33,098 nucleotides of DNA from an uncultured Bacteroidales bacterium (GCA_946401725.1 CAMIVE010000019.1:1-33098); one strand, 5' to 3'; shown: positions 25,537 to 32,821, numbered from the stretch's first letter. Made by a program: numbers and translations. Notes: generated by a model from the letters alone, not told the origin.

Positions 25537-25558
25537 ACGCTGCAATATGCAACAGCGT
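25537..25558. promoter_or_regulatory. Inverted repeat at the methyltransferase start
   Basis: ACGCTG (25537-25542) and CAGCGT (25553-25558) flank a 10-bp centre that itself holds TGCA-ATA-TGCA. The repeat ends one base before the ATG at 25560, so it could be a protein-binding operator or a hairpin limiting translation. Confidence 0.4.
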
Positions 25559-25559
25559 A

Positions 25560-26198
25560 ATGGATAACCCGCAAATCAAGTCGCGCCGGCGTGTGGTGGA
25601 CCATGGCGAGGTCTTCACCAACCCCCGAGAGGTGAAGGCCATGCTCGACCTGGTGCCGCAGGAGTGCGATCGGCTCGACAGCCGCTTCCTCGAGCCCGCC
25701 TGTGGCGACGGCAATTTTCTAATAGAGATTCTCACCCGCAAGCTGGCGGTATGCCGTCGCCGCGCCGAATCCAAGCAGTACACGCAGCTGCAGTTTGAGC
25801 AGGCTGCCGTGCAGAGCGTCAGCAGCATCTATGGCATTGAGCTGTTGCCCGACAACGCCGAAGCCTGTCGTCAGCGGCTACTGGACTATTTCATCCAAGA
25901 GTATCGTTCCCTCTATAGCTCTGCCTGTAAATCTGAATGCATTGAGGCGGTGCGCTATCTCCTCTCGAAGAATATCATCTGCGGCAACGCCCTGACCTAT
26001 CGTACCGCCGACGACAACTGGATTGTGGTCAGCGAGTGGAGCATGATAGGCGACGGCAAGATGAACCGCCGCGACTACGAGTTCAGCTATCTGGTGGGCG
26101 ACAGTGCCGAGCAGGACCTCTTCAGCGACCTGCCCTGCGCCACCTTTTCGCCCGTCTATTTCCTCAACCTTAATGCTGCTGCCTATGGAGAGGAATAG
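25560..26198 (+). CDS. DNA N6-adenine methyltransferase-like subunit with SAM motif only
   Basis: 212 residues. HGEVFTNPREVKAMLDLVPQ and RFLEPACGDGNFLIEILTRK (SAM motif I, residues 45-53) are those of gamma-type N6-adenine DNA methyltransferases, and SIYGIELLPDNAEACRQRLL plus IICGNALT follow as motifs II-III. There is no NPPY/DPPY catalytic motif IV anywhere, and the protein stops after 212 residues. The next gene opens with a parallel sequence (DEVFTPPAVAVQMLDLLPQE) and does contain NPPY, and overlaps this one by 14 bp. I infer that the two products work as one methyltransferase, or that this one is a SAM-binding regulatory half. GC content is high. Confidence 0.75.
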   Translation: MDNPQIKSRRRVVDHGEVFTNPREVKAMLDLVPQECDRLDSRFLEPACGDGNFLIEILTRKLAVCRRRAESKQYTQLQFEQAAVQSVSSIYGIELLPDNAEACRQRLLDYFIQEYRSLYSSACKSECIEAVRYLLSKNIICGNALTYRTADDNWIVVSEWSMIGDGKMNRRDYEFSYLVGDSAEQDLFSDLPCATFSPVYFLNLNAAAYGEE

Positions 26199-27768
26199 CT
26201 ATAATCCTGACGTGCTCAACTGCCTCGCCAATCTCAGCAACGACGAGGTCTTCACCCCACCCGCCGTGGCGGTACAGATGCTCGACCTGCTGCCGCAGGA
26301 ACTTTTCCGCTCGCCGAAGACCACCTTCCTCGACCCCTTCTCGAAGAGTGGCGTCTTTCTGCGCGAGATTGTCAAACGCCTCGATCGAGGCTTGCAGGAG
26401 GCGATTCCCGACCGTCAGCAGCGTATCGACCATATCTTGCACCATCAAGTCTTCGGCATCGCCATCACAGAACTTACAGCCTTCCTCAGCCGTCGATCGC
26501 TTTATTGCGCCAAGGATGCCAGCAGCCGTTACAGCGTCAGCCATTTCGACACCCCGTCCGGCAACCTGCTCTATGAGCCGCTACACCACACTTGGGGCAG
26601 CAACGACAAGTGCATCTACTGCGGTGCCAGTCGCGCCGTCTACGACCGTGGCGATGCCGCCGAGCAGTACGCCTACCAATTCATTCATACCGACAACCCA
26701 CAATCCCTCTTTAAAAACATGAAATTCGATGTAATCATAGGAAATCCACCATATCAGCTGAGTAAGGCAACAGAGAAATCGACGGACAGTAATGCGGCTT
26801 TTGCCTCTGCAATTTATCCAATGTTTTTTGATCAAGCATTAAAGCTTAACCCATCTTACTTGATAATGATTACACCTAGTCGATGGATGACAAGAACGGG
26901 GCAAGGTATTTCAGATGATTGGGTTGATAAATTAATAAAAGGTAACCATTTTGTTGAAATACATGACTATTTAGATTCTACTGAATGCTTTGCAGGGGTT
27001 GATATTATGGGCGGTGTGAGCTACTTCCTATATCAATTATCGTATGAAGGGAAGTGTAGATTTGTAAGTCACAGTGGAGACTCGACATCGACTGTAATTG
27101 ATTATTTAGACTCATATAATTCAGGCATAATTATTCGTGATCCAAAGGCAAGGCATATTGTTGATAAAATTATAGAAGTCGAAGGTGATTACTACAATAA
27201 TAATACTTTCTCTAGTTTGGTAGGACCATCTCACTTTTATGACAAGGCAGGAGTATTGAATACTAGTTGGCGAGGGTATGTAAACAAGAAGGACAACGAT
27301 CACTCGGTAAAATATTATCTAAATAAAAGAGTAGAGGAAAAAGGATATGCCTGGATAAAGGCATCTGATATTCCCAAAAATGATCATACCTTAAATAGAC
27401 ACAAGGTATTTATCCCTAAAGCTAATGGAAGTTTTGGCGAAAATGCACCAATTTTGGGAATACCTTTCTATGGTGAACCTGGAAGTGTTTGTTCGCAGAC
27501 CTACATCTATATAGGACGATATGAAAAAGAAAAAGCTGACCTTAGTGAGAAAGAGTGTCACAACATAATCTCATACATCAAAACAAAGTTCTTTAGGTAT
27601 ATGGTGTCTATAAAGAAAAATACACAAGATGCACCAACTGCTGTCTATCAGTTTGTTCCCATGCAGGACTTCTCCCACCCGTGGACAGACGAGATGTTGT
27701 ATAAGAAGTATGGTTTGGAGCAGAAGGAGATAGACTTTATAGAGAGCATGATACGACCAATGGAATAG
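26185..27768 (+). CDS. Eco57I-like DNA methyltransferase / restriction-modification subunit
   Basis: 527 residues from ATG 26185. An opening DEVFTPPAVAVQMLDLLPQE is followed by a motif I that reads LDPFSKSGVF (49-58) rather than DPxCGSGxF. KCIYCG (142-147) gives one CxxC pair. The catalytic motif IV is FDVIIGNPPYQ (NPPY 187-190), as in Eco57I-type enzymes (adenine-N6). The C-terminal half would hold target recognition. Base use changes sharply near 26715: before it the gene is GC-rich, from there to about 27655 it is AT-rich, then GC-rich again. That pattern suggests the catalytic/recognition module was exchanged by transfer. The last 60 bp (27709-27768) are duplicated beyond the neighbouring transposase. 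Earlier starts at 26104 or 26173 are possible but would deepen the overlap with the gene before. Confidence 0.85.
   Translation: MERNSYNPDVLNCLANLSNDEVFTPPAVAVQMLDLLPQELFRSPKTTFLDPFSKSGVFLREIVKRLDRGLQEAIPDRQQRIDHILHHQVFGIAITELTAFLSRRSLYCAKDASSRYSVSHFDTPSGNLLYEPLHHTWGSNDKCIYCGASRAVYDRGDAAEQYAYQFIHTDNPQSLFKNMKFDVIIGNPPYQLSKATEKSTDSNAAFASAIYPMFFDQALKLNPSYLIMITPSRWMTRTGQGISDDWVDKLIKGNHFVEIHDYLDSTECFAGVDIMGGVSYFLYQLSYEGKCRFVSHSGDSTSTVIDYLDSYNSGIIIRDPKARHIVDKIIEVEGDYYNNNTFSSLVGPSHFYDKAGVLNTSWRGYVNKKDNDHSVKYYLNKRVEEKGYAWIKASDIPKNDHTLNRHKVFIPKANGSFGENAPILGIPFYGEPGSVCSQTYIYIGRYEKEKADLSEKECHNIISYIKTKFFRYMVSIKKNTQDAPTAVYQFVPMQDFSHPWTDEMLYKKYGLEQKEIDFIESMIRPME
27709..27768 (+). repeat. 60-bp direct repeat, left copy (methyltransferase 3' end)
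   Basis: TATGG[T/C]TTGGAGCAG... to ...ATGGAATAG recurs at 28496-28555 with 58 of 60 bases identical. The left copy encodes the true C-terminus of the methyltransferase (YGLEQKEIDFIESMIRPME). Confidence 0.93.
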
Positions 27769-28354
27769 TTACACTATGAATACGCAGACCATAGCCCCGG
27801 AGGGGCTCACTTTCGGTAACCCCGCACAAGCCCCAAAGGGCGCAGTGTGGGGTATGGATGCCTATGTCACGAACAGCGTCCCGGAGGGACGCGCTCTCAA
27901 TGCCTCTGTCTTTCAGGAAATAGTCCTCTCGTATCGCCAGTCCATTATCGATAAGGAAAGCCCTATACTCATCTTGGAAAGTCACGTGCTTATGATGCTC
28001 TTTCTGATTTTTGATATAGTTCACAATCATCTCCTTGTCTCGTACACTATAGGAAATGGCTGCATACTCATGACCCCATCCATGCCAATGAGGGAACCCC
28101 GGGTGGGCTTTCATCCATTTGCTAGTAAATGTTTTGATGGATTGTGCGTATTGTGCCAGGGAAATAGTGGCAGGGAGCGATACAAGGATATGCACATGGT
28201 CAGGCATGCCTCCGATACGGTAGATTTTCCCGTGCAGGCTATCTGTATGTTTCAGGATGACGGCATAAAGCTCACGTTCGTGGTCGATATTGATAGACTG
28301 CTCGCTCTGGAATGTGCGAAAGACGATATGATAGAGGGATTGTATATAACTCAT
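27737..28354 (-). CDS. REP-associated tyrosine transposase (RAYT), IS200-like Y1 family
   Basis: 205 residues from ATG 28352-28354 (MSYIQSLYHIVFRT, the usual family opening). It is a single-strand DNA nuclease of the HUH/Y1 type: the HxH metal motif is in GGMPDHVHILVSLP (His53, His55) and the catalytic tyrosine in VNYIKNQKEHH (Tyr113). RAYTs are domesticated transposases that are thought to spread REP hairpins. The conserved core ends near GLAIREDYFLKDRG; the last 50 residues are read through the left inverted repeat. The 3' end overlaps the methyltransferase 3' end by 32 bp on the opposite strand. It is flanked by REP-like hairpins, as expected for the family. Confidence 0.9.
   Translation of the reverse strand: MSYIQSLYHIVFRTFQSEQSINIDHERELYAVILKHTDSLHGKIYRIGGMPDHVHILVSLPATISLAQYAQSIKTFTSKWMKAHPGFPHWHGWGHEYAAISYSVRDKEMIVNYIKNQKEHHKHVTFQDEYRAFLIDNGLAIREDYFLKDRGIESASLRDAVRDIGIHTPHCALWGLCGVTESEPLRGYGLRIHSVTIPLVVSCSL
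27789..27900 (+). repeat. Left inverted repeat of the RAYT element (three REP-like hairpins)
   Basis: Aligned with the reverse complement of 28392-28500 it shares CCATAGCC, CGGAG, TAACCCCGCACAAG, GCGCA, TGTGGGGTAT, CCGGAG and ACGCGCTCTC in the same order. Stem changes between the copies are often paired (GCCCC/GGGGC against GCCTC/GAGGC; GCGTC/GACGC against GCGTG/CACGC). Confidence 0.8.
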
Positions 28355-28391
28355 ACAAATATAACGGAGTATGGATACAGATATTGTGCAT

Positions 28392-28500
28392 GATAAGAGA
28401 GCGCGTGTCTCCGGCACGCAGTCGAGAGTGTGGATAGCATACCCCACATTGCGCTACGCTTGTGCGGGGTTATTGAGAGAGCGCCTCTCCGAGGCTATGG
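28392..28500 (-). repeat. Right inverted repeat of the RAYT element
   Basis: Partner of 27789-27900 in opposite orientation, with its own three hairpins (28483-28495, 28441-28470, 28403-28419). Its outer end (CTATGG) runs into the right 60-bp direct repeat. Confidence 0.8.
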
Positions 28501-28555
28501 CTTGGAGCAGAAGGAGATAGACTTTATAGAGAGCATGATACGACCGATGGAATAG
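28496..28555 (+). repeat. 60-bp direct repeat, right copy
   Basis: Copy of 27709-27768 with two substitutions. It is still in a coding shape (YGLEQKEIDFIESMIRPME then TAG) but is cut off from the methyltransferase gene by the RAYT element, so it is a non-coding remnant. Confidence 0.93.
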
Positions 28556-28649
28556 CAATATCAATATAAACGACGTTCTTTGAAATAAATATGATAATGG
28601 AGCAATAAAGCAGGCTGTTTTTCGTTTTTATTGAAAATAATAGCATATC

Positions 28650-28841
28650 ATGAGCGTAGAGCCCTATAGTAACACCGAAGAACATGATAAACAGTCAAAG
28701 GTTTCGGAACCTGCCATGCAAGAGATGATTTCAAAAAGGAAATACGCTCTTTCAAAGGCAATGGAGAACAGTATTACGTTGGATGACTTGGATCATCATT
28801 TGACGGAGCTCATTCATCGGCACTATCATCCTGAGGCATGA
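28650..28841 (+). CDS. Small protein, candidate antitoxin
   Basis: 63 residues, highly charged and without hydrophobic segments (AMQEMISKRKYALSKAMENS, TLDDLDHHLTELIHRHYHPEA). Its last codons overlap the start of the next gene by 4 bp (ATGA). The next product resembles a RelE/ParE toxin, and antitoxin-first order with overlapping ends is the usual layout of type II toxin-antitoxin pairs. No DNA-binding fold is obvious in 63 residues. I do not recognise a named family, so the antitoxin label rests on context. No promoter box is clear in the AT-rich 95 bp upstream. Confidence 0.5.
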   Translation: MSVEPYSNTEEHDKQSKVSEPAMQEMISKRKYALSKAMENSITLDDLDHHLTELIHRHYHPEA

Positions 28842-29149
28842 GAGTCCTGGTTGAAAATAAAGTGAGAGAATGTATTGATACATTCTACATTGCTGCTATG
28901 GTAAACCATCCTTCGTTGAGCGAGGAGACTGTCATGAATAAAAAACAACGCCTTATCTCCAGTCTCCAATCTCTCGGTGAGATGCCTACACTCTATGCCA
29001 AGTCGCGACTGAAGGAAGAGTGGATCCGTAACGGATGGAGAGAATTTCTCTGCGAGGATTTCCATTTCGCCTACGAGATTTGTGAGGACGAAGAGGAGGG
29101 TGAATTCGTATGGATTCACGATGCTGTGCATAGCTTGCTTTACTACTAA
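28838..29149 (+). CDS. RelE/ParE-like protein, candidate toxin
   Basis: 103 residues. An N-terminal strand and two helices (VRECIDTFYIAAMVNHPSLS, TVMNKKQRLISSLQSLGEMP), then KSRLKEEWIRNGWREFLCED followed by beta strands FHFAYEIC and GEFVWIHDAVHSLLYY, fit the RelE/ParE fold, where the C-terminal strand typically ends in a His/Arg/Tyr pattern. Members cut mRNA on the ribosome or poison gyrase; which applies cannot be told. It is coupled to the small gene before it by an ATGA overlap. The pair sits inside the restriction-type locus, 54 bp before the nuclease-helicase gene, where it could punish loss of the locus. Confidence 0.55.
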   Translation: MRVLVENKVRECIDTFYIAAMVNHPSLSEETVMNKKQRLISSLQSLGEMPTLYAKSRLKEEWIRNGWREFLCEDFHFAYEICEDEEEGEFVWIHDAVHSLLYY

Positions 29150-29202
29150 TTCCACTTTTTACATGTTTATTTCACAGAGCGCCATAGACGTAAATAACGA
29201 TT

Positions 29203-31926
29203 ATGGCCAAAGAGGAATTGTTTCAGAAGAAGGCTGACAGACAGCCGATAATTTATGCCTATGAGCATGTGGACGTGGCCTCACATGTGGGTGCCATCAA
29301 AATAGGTTACACGCTGCGCACCGCCGAGCAACGCGGCGACGAGGCCAACAAGACAGCCGATGTGCAGTACAGGATACTGCGCGAATGGCCTGCCATGCGG
29401 AACGACGGCACCACTTTCCGCGACGGCGACGTGCACCACCTGCTTAAGGCAGCCCATTTTCCCCATCTCAACGGCGACTGGTACCGTTGTACCTTGGCCG
29501 ACGTGGAACGTGCCGTGCGAAGCGTGCAGATGGGTAGCAGCACCATGCTGCAACGTACTCAGGACTTCGGGATGCGTCCAGAGCAGAACCGTTTCGTGGC
29601 GAAGACCGCCGCTTATTTCCGCAGTTTCGCCGCGGACCCCGGTAACCGAGGCCTCACGCCCCACTTCCTTTGGAATGCCAAGATGCGATTCGGCAAGACC
29701 TTCACTACCTACCAGCTGGCCTTGGAGATGGGATGGACGAAGGTTTTGGTTCTCACCTTCAAACCCGCTGTGAAGACGGCATGGAAGGACGACCTGCTGC
29801 AACATGTCGACTTCGCTGACTGGCAGTTCTGCGAGAAACAGGAGGACCGCGAGTTCAACTACGTCAACGAACGCAAACCTTTCGTCTGCTTTGCTTCTTT
29901 CCAAGATGTTTTGGGCCGCAACGCCGCCGGTGGCATCAAAGCCACCAACGAATGGATTCAGACCGTGGATTGGGATTGTGTGGTGCTCGACGAATACCAC
30001 TTTGGCGCCTGGGGCAAACGCGCCAAGGAATACTATGGCAAGGCTACGCTGCAGAGCGAGGAGGCCGATGCCCTGATGACCGAAGACGACAGCCGCAGCG
30101 AGAAGGAAAGCCGTGAGCTCTACGACGAGCAACTGATGCCCCTCAACGCAGGTGCCTATCTCTACCTTAGCGGCACCCCTTTCCGCGCTATCGCCAACGG
30201 AGAATTCATCGAGGAGCAGATATGCAACTGGACCTATAGTGATGAGCAACGGTCGAAGGAGGAGTGGCAAGGGCAGGAGAACCCCTATGCCGCTCTTCCC
30301 AAGATGGTGATGCTCACCTACCGTATGCCCGACAGCATCACCGAGGTGGCGGCACAGGGTGAATTCGACGAGTTCGACCTGAATGAGTTCTTTAGGGCTG
30401 ATGACAAGGGATTTGTACATGAGGAACAGGTGCAGAAATGGCTCGACCTGATTCGCGGCTCATACAAGGAGACCGTGGTTAGCGACCTGAAGCTGGGTAA
30501 CGAGAAGCCTCCGATGCCGTACAGCGATATGCGTCTGGTGAGTTACTTGCAGCACACCTACTGGTTCTTGCCAGGGGTGGCGTCATGCAAGGCGATGGCA
30601 CGCCTGCTGGCGAAGCCCAACAACCGATTCTTCCACGACTACCGTGTCATTGTCTGTGCCGGCAGCGAGGCTGGTATCGGTGCTGCGGCGCTCGACACTG
30701 TATACCGTCAGATGGAGAACCCGCAGCAGACCAAGACCATCACGTTGAGCTGCGGCAAACTCTCTACCGGCGTCACCGTCAAGCCCTGGACCGGCATACT
30801 GATGCTGCGCAACACCACAAGCCCCGAGACCTATTTCCAGACCGCCTTCCGTGTGCAGAGTCCCTGGACGGTGCGTGACGAAAAGGGTGACGAGGTGATA
30901 CTTAAGCCCACCTGCTACCTTTTCGACTTCGCCCCCAACCGCGCCCTGCGTCTGGTGCAGGAATACAGCTGCCAGCTCAACGTGGAGGAGAGCAACCCCG
31001 AGAAGAAGGTGGAGGAGTTCATCCGCTTCCTGCCTGTGTTGGCCTACGACGGTAGCAGCATGAAGGAAATCGACGCCGCCGGAATCCTCGATATGGCTAT
31101 GAGCGGCACCACAGCTACCCTGCTGGCACGCCGCTGGGAGAGCGCCATGCTGGTGAATGTGGACAATATCACACTGCAGCGCCTGATGGGCAACGCCGAA
31201 GCGATGAGAGCGTTGATGAACATAGAAGGGTTCCGCTCGCTAGGCGACGACATCGAGACCATCATCAACAAGAGTGAGCATGTGAAGAAGACTAAGAAGG
31301 AGCGGGGAGACAACCTCAGCGATAAGGAGAAGAAACAACTGACCGAGGAGGAGAAGGAATTCCGCAGCAAACGCGACGAGATAAGGCAGAAGCTAATCAA
31401 ATTTGCCACACGCATTCCGGTCTTTATGTACCTCACCGACTATCGCGAATATTGCCTGAAGGATGTCATCACACAGCTGGAACCGGCACTATTCCGCAAA
31501 GTTACGGGATTGGAGATCAAAGATTTCGAGCTGTTGGTAAGTCTTGGAGTCTTCAACGGCGAGTTGATGAACGATGCCGTCTATAAGTTCAAGCGATACG
31601 AGGACAGCAGTCTTACTTATACCGGCATTGATACACGTACAGGCACCATTATCGGCTTATGGGACACCGCTGTAGAGGCAGACTATAAGAAGCCTGCTGA
31701 TGAAGAAGAAACATCTATTGAACAGCAGCAAGAAGATAGCACACCGGGGGATGGTGAAATCGTTCCCATGTCAGGCATGGAGGTGATGCATAAAAGCTTC
31801 GGTAAAGGCAAGATTGTGGCTGTTGTGGACAAATACATCATGGTGGATATTGCAGGACGAGAGCGAAAATTTCTCTTCCCAGACGCTTTCGACAAAGGAT
31901 ATCTCTCATTTCATCGTACATTGTAA
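29203..31926 (+). CDS. GIY-YIG (T5orf172-like) nuclease - SF2 helicase fusion
   Basis: 907 residues. The N-terminal ~110 residues look like a T5orf172/MUG113 variant of GIY-YIG nucleases: IIYAYEHVDVASHVGAIKIGYT (Tyr-containing strand, KIGYT), RTAEQR with the arginine, DVHHLL and NGDWYRC. An SF2 helicase core follows: Walker A-like NAKMRFGKT (Lys165), DEYH (263-266), LYLSGTPFRAI (motif III), TITLSCGKLSTGVTVKPWTG (motif V) and SPETYFQTAFRVQSPW (motif VI). A Lys/Glu-rich helical linker (about 690-735) leads to an SH3/Tudor-like end domain (MEVMHKSFGKGKIVAVV to KFLFPDAFDKGYLSF). This is the layout of a motor-driven restriction subunit, and the two methyltransferase-like genes upstream would protect host DNA. 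GC-rich like those genes. Confidence 0.85.
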   Translation: MAKEELFQKKADRQPIIYAYEHVDVASHVGAIKIGYTLRTAEQRGDEANKTADVQYRILREWPAMRNDGTTFRDGDVHHLLKAAHFPHLNGDWYRCTLADVERAVRSVQMGSSTMLQRTQDFGMRPEQNRFVAKTAAYFRSFAADPGNRGLTPHFLWNAKMRFGKTFTTYQLALEMGWTKVLVLTFKPAVKTAWKDDLLQHVDFADWQFCEKQEDREFNYVNERKPFVCFASFQDVLGRNAAGGIKATNEWIQTVDWDCVVLDEYHFGAWGKRAKEYYGKATLQSEEADALMTEDDSRSEKESRELYDEQLMPLNAGAYLYLSGTPFRAIANGEFIEEQICNWTYSDEQRSKEEWQGQENPYAALPKMVMLTYRMPDSITEVAAQGEFDEFDLNEFFRADDKGFVHEEQVQKWLDLIRGSYKETVVSDLKLGNEKPPMPYSDMRLVSYLQHTYWFLPGVASCKAMARLLAKPNNRFFHDYRVIVCAGSEAGIGAAALDTVYRQMENPQQTKTITLSCGKLSTGVTVKPWTGILMLRNTTSPETYFQTAFRVQSPWTVRDEKGDEVILKPTCYLFDFAPNRALRLVQEYSCQLNVEESNPEKKVEEFIRFLPVLAYDGSSMKEIDAAGILDMAMSGTTATLLARRWESAMLVNVDNITLQRLMGNAEAMRALMNIEGFRSLGDDIETIINKSEHVKKTKKERGDNLSDKEKKQLTEEEKEFRSKRDEIRQKLIKFATRIPVFMYLTDYREYCLKDVITQLEPALFRKVTGLEIKDFELLVSLGVFNGELMNDAVYKFKRYEDSSLTYTGIDTRTGTIIGLWDTAVEADYKKPADEEETSIEQQQEDSTPGDGEIVPMSGMEVMHKSFGKGKIVAVVDKYIMVDIAGRERKFLFPDAFDKGYLSFHRTL

Positions 31927-31929
31927 TTA

Positions 31930-31949
31930 ACTTCCACTTTAACTCCCAT
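31930..31949 (+). repeat. Possible 20-bp fragment of the interspersed repeat
   Basis: ACTTCCACTTTAACTCCCAT matches 18 of 20 bases of the right arm of copy 2 (ACTTCC...AACTCCCAT). It starts 3 bp after the helicase stop. The short length means chance cannot be excluded. Confidence 0.35.
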
Positions 31950-32092
31950 ATTATCTTTACATAAGAGAGACTGCCGTCACGCTGTCCAACAACATTTTTT
32001 CTATTTCTTTCAGAAAAATATGGGTAATACGCAACAATTTTTGTTAATTTGCGTTAAAGAACACAGATATTAACCCAAAACAATAGTTAACT

Positions 32093-32800
32093 ATGAAGAT
32101 TATTAACAAAATGCTTGCCGAGGGTTTCGGTACCTTCGTGCTTGTTCTGGGCGGCTGCGGTACCGCGCTGTTCGGACATGTAGGATTTCTTGGTGTGGCG
32201 TTGGCATTCGGCCTCACGGTTATCGCGATGGCTTATGGCATTGGTCATGTCAGCGGTGCGCATCTGAATCCCGCTGTTTCTTTCGGCGTTTTTGTCAATG
32301 GCCGTATGAGTTTCAAAGACATGCTCTGCTATTGGGCTGCACAGATTATCGGTGCCATCATTGCGGGTGCTGTTCTTTTGGCCATCTGGAAAGCGGCTGG
32401 CAATACCGCCACAGGTGTTTTTGCCGCCAACGGTTTTGGTACGGAATTCCAGGCTGCTGCCGGTGAGGGTTACCTCAATGTCGGCTGGGCTGGCGCCTTC
32501 ATCGTTGAGGCTGTGCTGACCTTTGTCTTCTTGATGGTTATTCTCGGTGCCACCGACGAGCGTAGCAACACCAAGGCTGCCGGTCTGGCTATCGGTCTGA
32601 CCCTGACGCTTATCCACCTTGTCAGCATCCCGCTGACCAACACCAGCGTCAACCCCGCCCGCAGTATCAGTCAGGCTCTCTTCAGCGACTGCTCCACCTG
32701 GTCGGCTTGCGGCCAGTTGTGGCTCTTCATCGTTGCCCCGCTTGTAGGTGCTGCTGTTGCAGGCGTTTTCTACAAATGCGTAGCTCCGAAAGAAAAGTAG
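32093..32800 (+). CDS. aqpZ: Aquaporin Z
   Basis: 235 residues with six TM helices and two half-helices. It passes water across the inner membrane. Both NPA boxes are present: SGAHLNPAVS (59-61) and TSVNPARS (187-189). His175 and Arg190 are as in the narrow selectivity filter of AqpZ, which argues for water rather than glycerol. AEGFGTFVLVLGGCGTA is the standard first helix. Its upstream region has only a near match to the -7 box (TTAATTTG near 32044-32051). It is followed by a hairpin terminator shared with convergent prfB. Confidence 0.95.
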   Translation: MKIINKMLAEGFGTFVLVLGGCGTALFGHVGFLGVALAFGLTVIAMAYGIGHVSGAHLNPAVSFGVFVNGRMSFKDMLCYWAAQIIGAIIAGAVLLAIWKAAGNTATGVFAANGFGTEFQAAAGEGYLNVGWAGAFIVEAVLTFVFLMVILGATDERSNTKAAGLAIGLTLTLIHLVSIPLTNTSVNPARSISQALFSDCSTWSACGQLWLFIVAPLVGAAVAGVFYKCVAPKEK

Positions 32801-32821
32801 TAATTCATTGCTTTTAAAAAC

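Larger units (their letters stand above)
27769..28500 (-). mobile_element. RAYT element with compound inverted repeats
   Basis: The transposase gene is framed by long imperfect inverted repeats (27789-27900 and 28392-28500) that share their order of three hairpins. Hairpin 1 is GCCCC-GGA-GGGGC (27794-27806) against GCCTC-TCC-GAGGC (28483-28495). Hairpin 2 has ACCCCGCACA...TGTGGGGT (27819-27853) against 28441-28470. Hairpin 3 is GCGTCCC-GGA-GGGACGC (27876-27892) against 28403-28419. Both ends start with CCATAG read inward. The element lies between two 60-bp direct repeats of the methyltransferase 3' end. Confidence 0.8.

Noticed and set aside
25221..25559. tRNA gene, CRISPR array or retron
   Set aside because: No cloverleaf with a TTC loop, no spaced direct repeats and no reverse transcriptase gene in the window. 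The paired arms are nested as one rod instead.
27776..28393. Plus-strand open frame of 205 codons across the RAYT element
   Set aside because: It is the complement of the transposase, whose HxH and Tyr motifs are on the minus strand. It starts within the inverted repeat.
28602..28635. Possible operator CAATAAA...TTTATTG ahead of the toxin-antitoxin-like pair
   Set aside because: The arms are short and AT-only in an AT-rich gap, so chance pairing is likely.
32030..32092. Consensus promoter for aqpZ
   Set aside because: The best candidate, TTAATTTG, has a mismatch at a key -7 position and no -33 box at the right distance, so it is not listed as a feature.
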